Source of the DNA: Gorsachius magnificus
Taxonomy: Eukaryota; Chordata; Aves; Pelecaniformes; Ardeidae
Assembly: GCA_034008185.1 (NCBI GenBank)
Contig: CM067081.1
Location: 155,464,258 to 155,528,257 of the forward strand
Reading direction: 5' to 3'
DNA length: 64,000 nt
Both the position numbers and the translations under genes were made by a program. Position 1 is the stretch's first letter. Each line of letters begins with the position of its first letter. The notes beneath the pieces are model-generated. The model had not been told where the DNA came from and searched no databases. It was given only the letters and a program-made list of their open reading frames with translations. Below are positions 1-11,612 of the stretch, in pieces.

Positions 1-3000
1 TTTCCGTGCACTGGGAAATCTTGCATGCTATTGAGGTCAGGCTCGCAATTGTGTATTTACTTGCTTGGCTTCCCCTCCCTCCCACCGACTCTTTTAGTTA
101 CCAGCCTATTGGAATCAGCCATTAACCTGGTTAATGGGGAGAGACAGCAAATACCAGAAAGGATGATGTGCTTTTCTTAATTCCCTCTTGGAAACCTGAC
201 TGTTTTAAACTGTAAACGTCTTGAGCAAAGGCTGAAAAGGGTCCAAAACATGTCTTGCTTTTGTAATGCAGGCACACCCAAGCTGAAGAGAATGAGATGA
301 GGCTGTTTTCTCCTTAGGACTTCACTGGGAAGTGATCTTTGGGGGTGAACGGGTAGCACCCTGCCAAAACTGCCCAGGTGGCTTCGAGCTGGCTCTGTGC
401 AGGCTTTGGGGTGGTGAATTGGCATGACTGAATCTTACTGTGCCATCTGACCCTTTGGGGTGATATAATCCATTGAGATGATATCTCAATGCCCGTCTGA
501 TCCTTTTGGGTGATATGACTCAATCCCAAGAGCCTCTGGCCTCTCTGACCAGGGCAGGTGATGGACAGTGGAAGGAGAATAGGGTAAGGAAAGGCATGGG
601 GTAACGGCAGAACAAAAGGGAGAGCTCATGCAAGAGGGAAAACCATCTTTTGGGGAAGGATCAGTATCTCCAAACACTGATATGACAGCTTCTTGTTCCA
701 GGCGGCAAGGACTAATACAGCACGCAGGAATAAACCTGCCGATTTAGTTTTTATTAAAGACCTGAAAAGGTAGAAGGAAAAAATTTACAATTTGTTTGGT
801 ATTTAGTTCAGGTAATTTTTTTTAATTGTGTAATGAGAACACATTGTCCAAATTTTCATATGCAGATTCAATTAGTGTACAGTTAATTAGCCTTTACAGA
901 TGAGGATTAACTTAATTACATAACACTAACCTCTCTTAATAACTATTAAGGGTAGGAAGGCTGCTTTTAATAAATTTGGAAGGGCTATATGTGTGTTTTA
1001 AAATCTGAAATGGCATACACATAAATTAAACCAAATTACACACAGAGGACAGCCATTAAGGGTAACGATCAAAGGAAACAAACTATGTACATGGCTCAGA
1101 ATCAGGCTGGTTAGAAGTTCATGCTGTTTTCCTCCTCTTGTCACTGGCATCCTAGTGTTTCCACTAAGATTATTACTGGAGGTGATGTACAGTCTGGGGT
1201 CATTCCTTCAAAGCGGGCTGCAGTCTGATACAAGGTTGCTTTAATTAAATATTAGCTTGTATTAAAAAAAAATCAGTTTGGGTACTAGATTATTAACAGG
1301 GTGTTTTTTTTTTTTTTCTAGGTGGTTTAATGAAAAAAGACATGTGAAGCCTATTGAATACTAAAAATCTGATCCATAAATGCCATTCATTGTTGTTATG
1401 TACCATAAATGACTGTATAGATATTGGTCTCTTGATATGAGGTGTGCACTCAAACAATAATGATGCTTTGATTATTAATATCATAGTGAAACAGAACATC
1501 ATGTCTGACTACAGGGTGGTGAGAGTGGAATGTATATGGGACTAGTGATGGGATGTGGCATCTTTGGCTTCTGAGTCACAGGTTTGAATCCAGGCTGTCT
1601 TGGTAAGTGACTGACATCACGTAATGTGTGATGCTTTTCAGTAAGGGGCAACAAAAGAAGCCCTTTTCCCTTGGTTGCCCTGGCATGGGTAATGTTTTCC
1701 CACTTGCAGTGGATTTAGATGGGCACACCACATCACTCTCCACGCAGCTCAGTAGCTTTTGTAGCATTCAGTACACTATAAAATTCAAGGGTTACCCTCT
1801 GGAAGTCGCTTTTTTGGAGTCCAAATTTTGAGGTAGTGAGGAGCATGCATCTGCTGGATCCCAACTGTGCAGCCCTCCTTCAAACCATTTAACCTAGTGA
1901 GCCTTAAGGACTATATCTAAGTTCATAAACCATGTGATTTGGTTTTCAGCTGCAGCAAGCTAAAATGTTACAAAGCATCCTCTATGCAGTGTGGGTCCCT
2001 TTAAGCTTGAGCTTAAGCTTAAAAGTCACTTAAGTCTCCATTTGCAGCCACAGGTTCTGCAAGTGTTGAACAACTAGAAAGAATAGGTTGGATATGCCTC
2101 ATGTTAGACACCCCAAAAATCAAAATGCATGGTACTACTGCCTCTTTCTGAAAACTTTGGCTTAGTGCCTACACCCATTTTCAGCAAGGAGGGAAGATGA
2201 CATTGCTGCAGATTTTTCCTTGCTGTGAGGAACTAGCAAGGTGAATATGCAACAAGGAGGAAATTGCTGAAGGATCTGTCTTGCAGTGGCAGAATCTATT
2301 GAAAAAAGGAAAGGGGATACTTGAGCCAATGGCATCCTTTCTGAAGCCCTTCATGTGTGTGCTGCTCAGGCTGAAGCCTCAGTGTTTAATATCTCAAGAT
2401 AGATGGTTGGCAATGGCCAGACTTGGCTCTGACTGATGCAGACCCAAATCTTGTTCCCTTCCATAGGGGTTGCACCTGTATCCCTGAGAGCAGGATTTGG
2501 CCTTGTGGGTGGTTCTGCCCACAGATGCAGCTGATGATACATGCTCAGAGGAAGGGGAGAATGCAAATTCCCCGTAGGGAGGCAACCGCCAGCCATGTAA
2601 ACAAAGAAGCCTTCTGGGTGTGCAGCAGTCAGCCCACTTGAGCTGCTGTTTCCATGGTGTACCAGATGCTGTAAAATATGCTTTCTTCAGGGAAAGAAGC
2701 TTTTCATCCTCCTGCATTATCTCTTTTGATAATGGTCTGTCATCAGGGTGGTACCTCAGTGTAGGGGCCACATGCAGCAAGGCCCCCACCCCAACCCTTT
2801 TCTGAGTTTTTGTGGATGACAGTTCACGTTCTGCAGCTTCCAAACAAAGAAAAAGCTACAGGATTTTTCTGACTTGGAAGAGCATTACTGACTATGCTTT
2901 TGCGCTTCATTGTTATGAGTGACTGTTTCATGTGCTACCGTTCTTCCTGATACACATGGTGTCATCTCATAACACCGTGCGTTGTTTTGCTTTTCAGTTT

Positions 3001-6000
3001 CCTTCTGTTTTCCTAAAAAAATCAGAATACATATGTTTCCATTTTCCCCTGATTATCCCCTTCCTAAGCCCCCTAATTGCTTCACTACAGCTCCTGTCTT
3101 ATGGCTGTTTAAGTCACTGGGTACATATCAGCAAGCACCATTTCTGAGTTCACTTCCTCTCCTTGTGTTTACCCACTAGGTGATCTTGAGTCAAAGAGAG
3201 GTTTCTACCTCTTTTTTCTTGTAAAACAGTTGCTGCTGGTGGACAGGTGCTTAGTTATCCTGTAGGTACCAAGTACAATTGCAATTATAAACTTGGACAA
3301 ACCTGCAATAGTGAGCATTGGAGCAGATAAACCTCAGCTGGTGTAAATAAGTTACCAAAAGCACTTAAGAGGCTTGCTGTGCTTCAGACATGACTCACAG
3401 GAGGAGGAGGAGGATGTTTTCAAGGTACCTGTCTACTGGAAGCTGTGTTCAGGGATGACGCTGCAAAACTGGCAGAGCTATGTGGACGTGGCATATCCCC
3501 TCACTGTGTACTGAGACCGTCACAGGTTCATTGGCCTTCCTCACAGCTCTTGAGAAGAAACACTGGTGCCTTCAGACGACCCCAGCTTCCTCCAGCTGAA
3601 AGGCATGCCTTGGCTTCTGAGGGAGGCACATGCACATTGCCTCTGCCTTCCCCATGCTCCAGCCACCGCAGCCTTGCAGGGTTCTGTGTGTGCTCTTTGT
3701 TCGTCTTTCCCAGGAAGCCCGATGAGACCTGCTCCCGCGTGCCCACCGTGCCTGTGAAGGGGGCCAGGATAGCAGTGGGTCCTGGGTGAGGATGGCAGGG
3801 GCAGGCAGTGGTTGTGCGTGCATGTGCAGTGGTGCAGGACATGAGAAAGTGTCCCCTAATGTAGAGAACAAGTGCTTTTTTTGTTCCCGAGGATGCTTTC
3901 TCACAGCCTCTCCCAGATACTTTTCAACTCCTTCTCTCCCCTCATCCTGCAGGCTCATACTTTGGGGAAGAAAAACCAAGCGTGGTTAATTTTAAGCCAG
4001 GGCTATCATTTAGGAGACCTGGAGGTGGAAAACCAGTTATTGGTTAACAGGCCTGATTTGAAAAGTGTTTTGCCTGACCCCTCTGCTGTAGTGAGCCAGG
4101 AGCACCGCTTCCAAGAAGCTGGCTTTCTGGAAGGCTTTTTCATTGAATCATTTAAAGCCTAGGCTTCTTGTAAATGTTAATATCCCACTGGCTCGCTGGA
4201 ATGCAGCTGGTGGATACAGCAAGTGCAATGCCTATGTGTATGCTCGCAACCCAAAGCAAAACTTAGCAGGCAAGGTTCAGGCTGTAGTTTGGGATGTCCC
4301 TGCTGAAGGCTCAGGGTAGGAGGAAAGCGGGCTGGGGGGCAGACCTGGGTTGGCATCATCTCCCGAGACTGGGAGTCCCTTGGCCCGGTGCAACCCGTAC
4401 CATTGTGATACAGCAGCAGCGCTTTGCACCCTGTCTTCAACTCTGCCTGCTAACCCTGAGTGGTGCCCTGTTTCGTGCCGGTGCCTTAGCACAGCTGTAA
4501 ATGTCATCGGTGTTTCTGCAGGTTGGAGTCACTCTCCCTGGCAAAGCGGTCAGAGCGCGCCCATGAGCTGAGCCTGCTTTACGCAGTCTTAGATAGCTGC
4601 CTGGAGAATAGCACTAGGGAAAATTTGGCCCCAGGGTTTTCCCCATGCATCAGTAGGGGATGGCGGTAGGCAACCTTTGTAATGCCGAAATCCTAGTAAT
4701 TGCAGGCTGAAATCCTGCTAGCCCTGAAGTGTCGCTATCGCAAAATGCAGGTCGGTGTGAATGTGTATGCACCTTTTCCCCTCCCTCGGCGTCTGCAGAT
4801 AAAAGCCTTTTTGAGTTAGCTCTAGGTATTTATGGTATCACAAAGGCTTTGTCCACCTTAGTGTCTGCCTGCTAATGGATGAAGCTTTTCTGCTTACCTT
4901 AGTAGTAAAGTATTGTTCCGGTGAGAATACATATTTTTTCAGGCAATCATCTGAACCACCTCTTTCATAATTTTATCTTTAGCGTGTTTTCTTACATAAC
5001 ATCCAGTGCTTTAACTTTTTGTAGCTTAAGGAAAACCTAAAGTTCTTGCCTTAACCTAGAGACATATTGTCCTGTAGAATAAATATATTGCAAGTCCAGG
5101 ATTTAAAAAACAAACAAACAAACCCACAAATGTATTAAGAATAAAAACAATTGAAGGGCTCTATAAGAGGAGGACTGTAGGTGGTTGCAAGTGCTTTGCT
5201 AATTTGGGTGGTAAGTTAGCACCCAAGGGTGATAAGTAGGATAACAACTTTTGCTTACCAAATTTTCTTTTGCTTAGTGTGGTAAAATGCTCCCAAAGCA
5301 TACACACATTACATAGTCTTGTTTATTTATGTCTGTGGATAATGTGTTTACAATAGTTCATATTGTTCTAGCTAATATTCTACAGTATGTCACAAAAAAT
5401 AAGAAAGATACAATATGAGGCATAAGTATTCTACTTCGCTAGTGAATTTTCTCTGAAGAATGAAGATAGATCACAATAGTCTTTCTTGAATTAATATAAA
5501 TGCAGATTAATGCAGTCAAATGTATTATTTTTCCATAGACAAGTTACAAACACAACGCAGTACAATTCTCAAATATCACAGTTCTGTTAAAACAGGGTTT
5601 TTTATATTCACCTTTGGGGATACATTTTGCACACCTTCTTTTGGATTAATCAATTTGAATTCATTTAGGACACTAACAATTTAGTATAGTGGCAGGTTTA
5701 TTTAGATAAATGGATACCAATTTTCATCAATTATGAAAATGAAACACAGTAAAAATTCTAAAAGTTTGTTAAAATAAATCTGCTTACTATTCTGCAGGTT
5801 GTCCCAGGTGACTGCCTCATGCTAAACTCCAAGTTTGCAGGTTTGGGTTTTTTTTAAAATAATATAATTAAAACCAAACCAAGACAACCTTTTCACATTC
5901 CCTGTGTTTCTCTTGTGTGTAGTAAATCATATACTTATTCTGTTACTAATTTCTCTGTCAGTTTTTCCATCCACATGCGTATCAGAAAAAAATTGAGTTG

Positions 6001-6308
6001 GGACCCCAATCATAAAATTAGGTTTTTTTTGGGGGGGGGGCAGGGGAAATCATGAAAATGGTAACGTATTTTGGAGTGTAAAACCCTGATGAAAACCTGT
6101 TTCATAGCTTTCCAGGCCTTTTGGGGGGTTGGGATTTTCTTTCAGTCATCATTTCTAGACTCTACTGTCACAGATGGACAATGAGAGAAAGGTGAAGTTA
6201 CGTGTTAATGCCATGGCCCTCCTAGTTGAGGTTCAAAGCTTTGGTCTGAGCGTTAACAACGCTGTGAGTTTCTGTTCTAAAATACTTTGTTGTTTTTCTT
6301 CTCTACAG
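1..6308 (+). other. TBXAS1: TBXAS1 intron (3' part), upstream of exon a
   Basis: Non-coding sequence that ends at the acceptor of the first visible coding exon (pyrimidine-rich ...TTCTCTACAG at 6308). I searched it for the exon that should encode the N-terminal membrane anchor and proline-rich hinge of TBXAS1 and saw no candidate, so that exon and the start codon lie left of the window. It holds a short 49-base-spaced repeat with a hairpin (about 443-530), a near-palindrome at 2000-2023, fragments resembling old sauropsid repeats (around 1560-1610, 2485-2507 and 3320-3345), an AT-rich stretch from about 4.8 to 6.0 kb, and a T8G10 run at 6023-6040. The GC-richer block at 3.4-4.0 kb is open in several frames on both strands but shows no gene structure. 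Confidence 0.8.
443..530. repeat. Two-copy imperfect direct repeat with a hairpin at the junction
   Basis: Two related units lie next to each other: 443-480 and 492-530 share the core YCTGAYCCTTTTGGGTGATAT with a few changes. Between and overlapping them, 471-491 forms a perfect inverted repeat with 9-base arms (CATTGAGAT and ATCTCAATG) and a 3-base loop. No known element is recognised. It is probably a local duplication. Confidence 0.6.
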
Positions 6309-6361
6309 GGTTTTTGGGAAAGCCACACAAAACTCATAACGGAGTATGGACCTGTTTGTGG
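6309..6361 (+). CDS. TBXAS1: TBXAS1 coding exon a (thromboxane A synthase, partial)
   Basis: 53-base exon encoding GFWESHTKLITEYGPVCG, the last Gly codon being completed in the next exon. It matches the region right after the membrane anchor of thromboxane A synthase (roughly residues 62-79 of the human protein: QGFWES...YGPLCG). This is the helix A region leading into the first beta strands, where the chain enters the cytosolic P450 domain. The acceptor is CTCTACAG|GGT and the donor is TGTGG|GTAAGT, a strong consensus site. It starts in phase 0 and ends after two codon bases, and exon b supplies the missing G. The reading frame happens to stay open upstream to an ATG at 6174, inside the intron; I read that as chance. 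Confidence 0.95.
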
Positions 6362-9300
6362 GTAAGTTTAGCAGTGCCATCAGCACTTTCTTCTTTTCTG
6401 GCTCTTGCTGTTTGGGTTTGTTGGGTGGGAGAGGAGGAAATACCAAGATAAGATGTTCATCAAAATGTAAAGTGCAGTGTTTCAGTCTGGGGGACAGAGG
6501 TGGAGGTTGTTTGATTACATGCAGAAAGTAACCTTGGCGTGTTTCAGCTCAGCATTTAGTGCTGGACTGCATTTTTCCCTTTCTAATTTTAATTATGCTC
6601 ATAAAGTTTAGACTTTTTCAGAACTGTACAAAGCTACCAGCCTTCGATATTCTCTTTTCATCTGCATATTCTTTATACTTACAGTGAACAGTGAAAATAA
6701 TAATTTATCATCTTAAGAAAACCTCAGTTTATGAAATAGTATGAATTTGGTTCAGCTGTTGCTGTCTATATTTATGCAAAATTCCTAAACTTAAAATACA
6801 ATGAAGTACAGATTAGAAATGAGGCATTCCTCTCTCTTCTAGCTCAGCTGTGCTCTCTTCGTTTGTTAGGAGTAAAGAGGGTTTAAGCAGTATATCCCTT
6901 TATGCCAGCTCTTCCACGTTTCTGTGAATGTCATTTCTGTTCCAAGAACTACTTTCCAGTTGTCATTATTTTAAGTGGAAATGCAGTTATTTCATGGTAG
7001 CTTCTATTGTTGTGGTCAGCTGGTGTTTCTAGCATAACTATTACTTCAATATATAAGTATCAAGCAATGTCTGCAAAGTACAGACAATGAAAAATTTTTT
7101 TTTCCTGTGTTCTGCAAGGGGTTTAAGACACTCGTGAGAGCATATATGAATGCACGTGTGCATATTTGATCATAAATGTTATAAATGTGCTTTGTACGCT
7201 CTGCCAGCAAAGAAAGCTCTGTCAGAAGGAAGTCAGGCTTGGCCATATGAAGCATTTGATGCTCCATTCACAGCCGCCTTGTGGCATTTTTACTCGGCCC
7301 TAAGGACAAAGTACTACAAGAAGTGATGGGAATAATGAATTCCAAGGCTTAGGTACTTGTCTAAGAGGAAATAATACAGTGTCTTGGCTGGCTGGGTATG
7401 GAGAAAGATATTCATTAACACTGTGGCAATTTGTATGTTGTGTAACAAATGGAAAATGACTGAGGCTTATTAGCTCCGTGACCTTTGGTGTGATGCCCTT
7501 AAATGACAATAATGCAAGAACACTGGCATCCATTCCTCAGTGTATTTCCCTCCTTATTAATATCATGCCTATTTTTTTTCTAAACTGAATTTGAGACAAG
7601 TTGCTATTTAGTTGTCTGTCTGCTCAGTCGGCCAGGCAGAGGCTATGTCATCAGAGAAAGAGATGTAGAATTACAGTGTGCGAGTGGATACAGAGAAAGT
7701 TTTGGTTTTCCAATCTACCCACAGCTGTTAGGGAGTGAAACCTCTGTGAGACTTGCTTGGGCTGCAAAGCTGGATGATGGTGGTAGTGGTCAGCCAGGAC
7801 AGCTCTGCCTCTTATGGATCCTGTATGTAGGAGGAGTGAGCAGATTGAGCATAACTGCATCCCATTTATTGCATGCATGAAAAACTCAATTTGTTGAGGA
7901 ATCTAGGAGGCTGGTGGAGAAAAAAAGTTGCTTTTTCATATCTCTCAGGAAAATTTTGCTGTGCTTGAGGTAAGCTTTCTGTGCAGTTGAAAGAGAGGAT
8001 GTTTTAAAACCTGGCTTGTGAGCTGCTGTTCAATAGGTGTGGTATGTGTTGGGGGGTATTTATCATGGTCCCGTCAACTAAAGAAATTCCTTCTCCTTCC
8101 CTATACATCTTCTGTGTGATTGTTTCTGTGGCTCTTTGAAACAAGCAATAAATGGTAGGTGTGTTTATGTGTATGGTCCCAGCAAAGTATTGGATCTGGC
8201 AGTTGGAAGAAGATGTGGCATTTTGCTTTTTTTCCAGATTGAAAGCTGCTTTCCAATAAGCATAAAGAGCAATGATCTTTATTTCTACAGTGGTGTAGTG
8301 AGTTGAATACAAATCTTTAGAACTGAAGCCTTTTTTTCTTTCTAAGGTCACTTGAATAGTCTGAATGATACCATCACAACTGTTTTCTTTTGTGTGTGAA
8401 TTGGTTTCCTTGACAACAGGATGTCAAATCAACTTTTCAGCTTTAATCAAGTCAAAACAATATATCCCTTCCATTCCAAAAGGCCTCAAGTCGTAGAGAA
8501 TTATTTCAAGTAAGGCTTTTGTAGGTCACAAAAGCATTATTTTTGTCTTCATTCCTGTGTGCAGATCTAAAGGAGAGGTGATGGTATTACTCATTTATAG
8601 AGAGAGACAATGCAAATAGTCTTCAGTTGTAAGTGTGCTGTGAAAACTGTCTGTTTTCATACAGAGATGGCCCAAGATGGAGGCCAAGGCAGAAACAAAC
8701 AGGTCTGGTTTGGTACAAAAGCAAAGCTGGAGCATTTCTATCCAACAGGGGAATCCAAGCCACTGACGTGACTTCTGAAGAGATCCTGCAACAGAGTGGT
8801 GGTCTTTGGTTCAGCTGTAGTTTGGAGTACCTTCTATTAAAATACTTCCTCTAAACTATGTGTGCTGGTTCTCCATGACAAAAAGTGAAAAATACCCTAT
8901 TTGGAAAGCAATGTACTGATGCACATTAAGATTTGTCTTGAATATTCTCCTTTTTATGGTAAGAGTTTTGCAGGAAAGCAGTCCTGGTTTCTGTGGAAAT
9001 TAGTGACTTATGTCACTTTTTTTTTATGAACTTTGATGTTTTGATACTTTATTTTCACCCCCACCATATCCAATTGTTCCATTTCAATGGTAGGTTATGG
9101 AGAATGATCGGAAATAGGTGGTAAGAGCAGACAAAGAAACAAAGGGCTTCTTGGTTGAAGAGGAGAAATAAAAGGGCAAGGTATACTTTATGGAATCAGA
9201 AAAGCAACTGCTACAACATGAGCAGAGCTATAGAGGCAGTGAGTTAATTTTACTTCATGTACACACTTTGTATGCATTTGACCACTCTGCTGCAATTGCA

Positions 9301-11499
9301 TCATTATGACTTTACAGCACTGTAAGCATGTATGGCTGATTTGGAGTTGAAGAATAGTGCCAAAATAAGTAATATATTCTTCGCCCAACACCACACTACC
9401 AGTGAAGAAACAGAAAATACGATACAGCCCCAAGCGGGCAGATGATTGCCTCTGGGATGAATGAACCTATTCTGCCTTTGACTGTAGCAATGCATTTGGA
9501 TGTGGGGAAGAGCGGAAGAGTTCATAACATAGACCCCACTTCGTATATTCAAAGAGTAAGAACAGAAGATTAAAATTCAGTGCAATTTTTAGGGTGACAC
9601 TCTTTCTTTGCATCCTTTTGCATCTGAAAAAGCTTGCAGCAGATCAAACCCTATTCTTATTCTTCCTTCACTTGAACTCTCAACTTCAACCTGCTGTGAG
9701 ACGTCTGAACAGCTATATAGTAGAATAAGTGCTGAAAAGGACAAGGACAAAGTAAGGCAGACATGAAGAGATGGGTCTAGGAGTAGCAAGAGGATGGAGT
9801 TTGGATTAAACCACCTCTGGAAAGTGGGAGACAACCGGGGTGTTTGAGCTCAGGGTTGTCAAGCTGTGAGCTGGCAAAGGGAGACAACAAGCTCAAAATC
9901 TGAAATTTCTAATGGGGTGAGGAATTAACGAGAACATTTTTGCCAAGATTCAGCTGTAAACCATTCTCAGTCCGTAATAAAACCACCAGCAGCAGACTGC
10001 ATCTACCCATGCTGAGCCTCTGCTGGGCTCCAGCACAAGCATACCAGGATCAACACGGTACCACAGAGCACATGTCAAGGTGCAGGCACTCCTGAAGCAT
10101 CTTGTGAAAAGACAGATGTGAATGGAGCTCCATTTCCATAGAAAGAGTATATATATTTTTTTTTTTTTTGCAGTGGGTTACTTCAGCATGTTTTTAAGTA
10201 ATACACAGAAAGCAATTTAAAATAGGACAGGCGATTTTTCTTAAGGTGTCTATAGGATTACTCAGTGTCTGATCTGTGGGTGGTGTGGTTTTTTTGCTGA
10301 AGGACCTCCTCATGTCCCTTAAGTCATTGGTGGAACCAAGATCAAGCCTGGTCACTTGAATGATTGGGTGGTTTAAAGGATTAGGGTAGATCATGGAGCC
10401 AGTCACTAACTTGAAATGTGTCCAGGATGAATTGTGATTGGAACCTATGCTGGCAGCTGACAGCTTTTCAGAAGTCTATGCAGCCAGAGTTGGTTCTGTC
10501 TTAACACTTGACTTCTCCTTTCCCCCAAAAATGTCACTGCAGATGGCACTAGTTAGCATTTCTGCAGATGAGTCCATAATCACACAGCTGCAGACGAGAA
10601 ATGGGCTTTTCTTGCTGCTGCTTCTGGCCTCTGCATCAGGGCTGAGGCACCCTGGGTAGTCACTGTGGAGATCTGGGACTTTCCTCTTTTGTGGACAGAA
10701 GAGGGGGATGCATCTCTGGGATTTGGGTATCTGGAACTTTTCCCAGTCTTATCCTTCCTTCTGCCCTCCTCAAACACCTCAGGGCAAAGCTAAGGTGGGT
10801 AGGGGTGGGATCTCATCCTGCAGGGGACGGCTGATGTCTTCATTAGCAGCAGTTAATTTACCTGAAGAAACAGTGTCCTTATTGCCATTTTAATTTCACA
10901 AACTTTTTTTTAACCTCTCTGTTTCTAGCCTTATTCTGCTTTACATGGGAAGAGTAATCCCAGGGCAGGTGTTCTCATCTTTGTCTCTGAAGGCTCATGT
11001 AAAGAAACAATTCAGTTTTATGAAACAATCTTACCCTGTTTGATTTGCAATTTTGCACTGGGGGGTCTAATGGACTTACTACCTCTCCTGTGGTCCTTCC
11101 TTTATTTTGATATTTTAAACAATTTACTTTTCATATTGCAGCTAGAGAAAATCATACCTGGGCAAGGATTGGGGGAAGGGAAGGAAAACAGGCTTCCTAT
11201 TCCTGATCTGTAGCTCTTCATAATCTCTGTTTCACATTTAACCTGATAAATATTTTTGGTAGCCTCACTTGCTTGGATTTTTGTTTTTTTAAAGAGTGAT
11301 AAACTTTTTTTGGCCAGAGTCAAGTCTTTCATATTCCATCAAGATTCATTTTTTTTCTCACTGTGTTTCCTCATTTATGTGTTGTGGTAAGGCCCTTTGA
11401 CTTTGTAGGATTGTTGATCAGCCCCAGAATTGCTATTGTGGATTAGTTATCTCTTTTCCTTTAAATACCTGCGGACTCTGGATACAGTGCAGCAGAACC

Positions 11500-11612
11500 C
11501 TTACACATGTGCCTAACTGTGAGCACATGAGTAATCCTGTTAAAGTCAATGTTATTACTCAACATGCTTCAAGTTAGGCAGAAGTTTATCTACCTTGCTG
11601 AATCAGGCCCAT
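11500..11612. repeat. Palindromic ancient interspersed repeat (sauropsid type)
   Basis: The sequence is an imperfect inverted repeat. GCCTAACT at 11511-11518 pairs with AGTTAGGC at 11572-11579, and GAGTAAT at 11529-11535 pairs with ATTACTC at 11554-11560, around a centre resembling the motif TTGAAGTCAATG. It ends in CTGAATCAGGCCC. From memory this pattern (an AGTCAATG centre with an ATCAGGCCC end) is common in turtle, crocodilian and bird DNA and behaves like a non-autonomous, palindromic DNA-type repeat. I cannot give a family name. Confidence 0.6.

Noticed and set aside
1560..1610. tRNA-like B box (GGTTTGAATCC) near 1580
   Set aside because: No matching A box at proper spacing and no cloverleaf. 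At best a MIR-like SINE fragment, and too short to call.
2394..2843. 149-codon minus-strand open frame
   Set aside because: No recognisable domain, no splice or promoter context, and open frames also exist on the opposite strand. The interval includes a fragment resembling an old interspersed repeat (CTGAGAGCAGGATTTGGCC).
3445..3990. Several 100-135-codon frames on both strands
   Set aside because: The block is GC-rich, so stops are scarce in all frames. Translations are low-complexity in Pro, Ser, His and Cys with no family resemblance. It also does not encode the expected TBXAS1 membrane-anchor exon.
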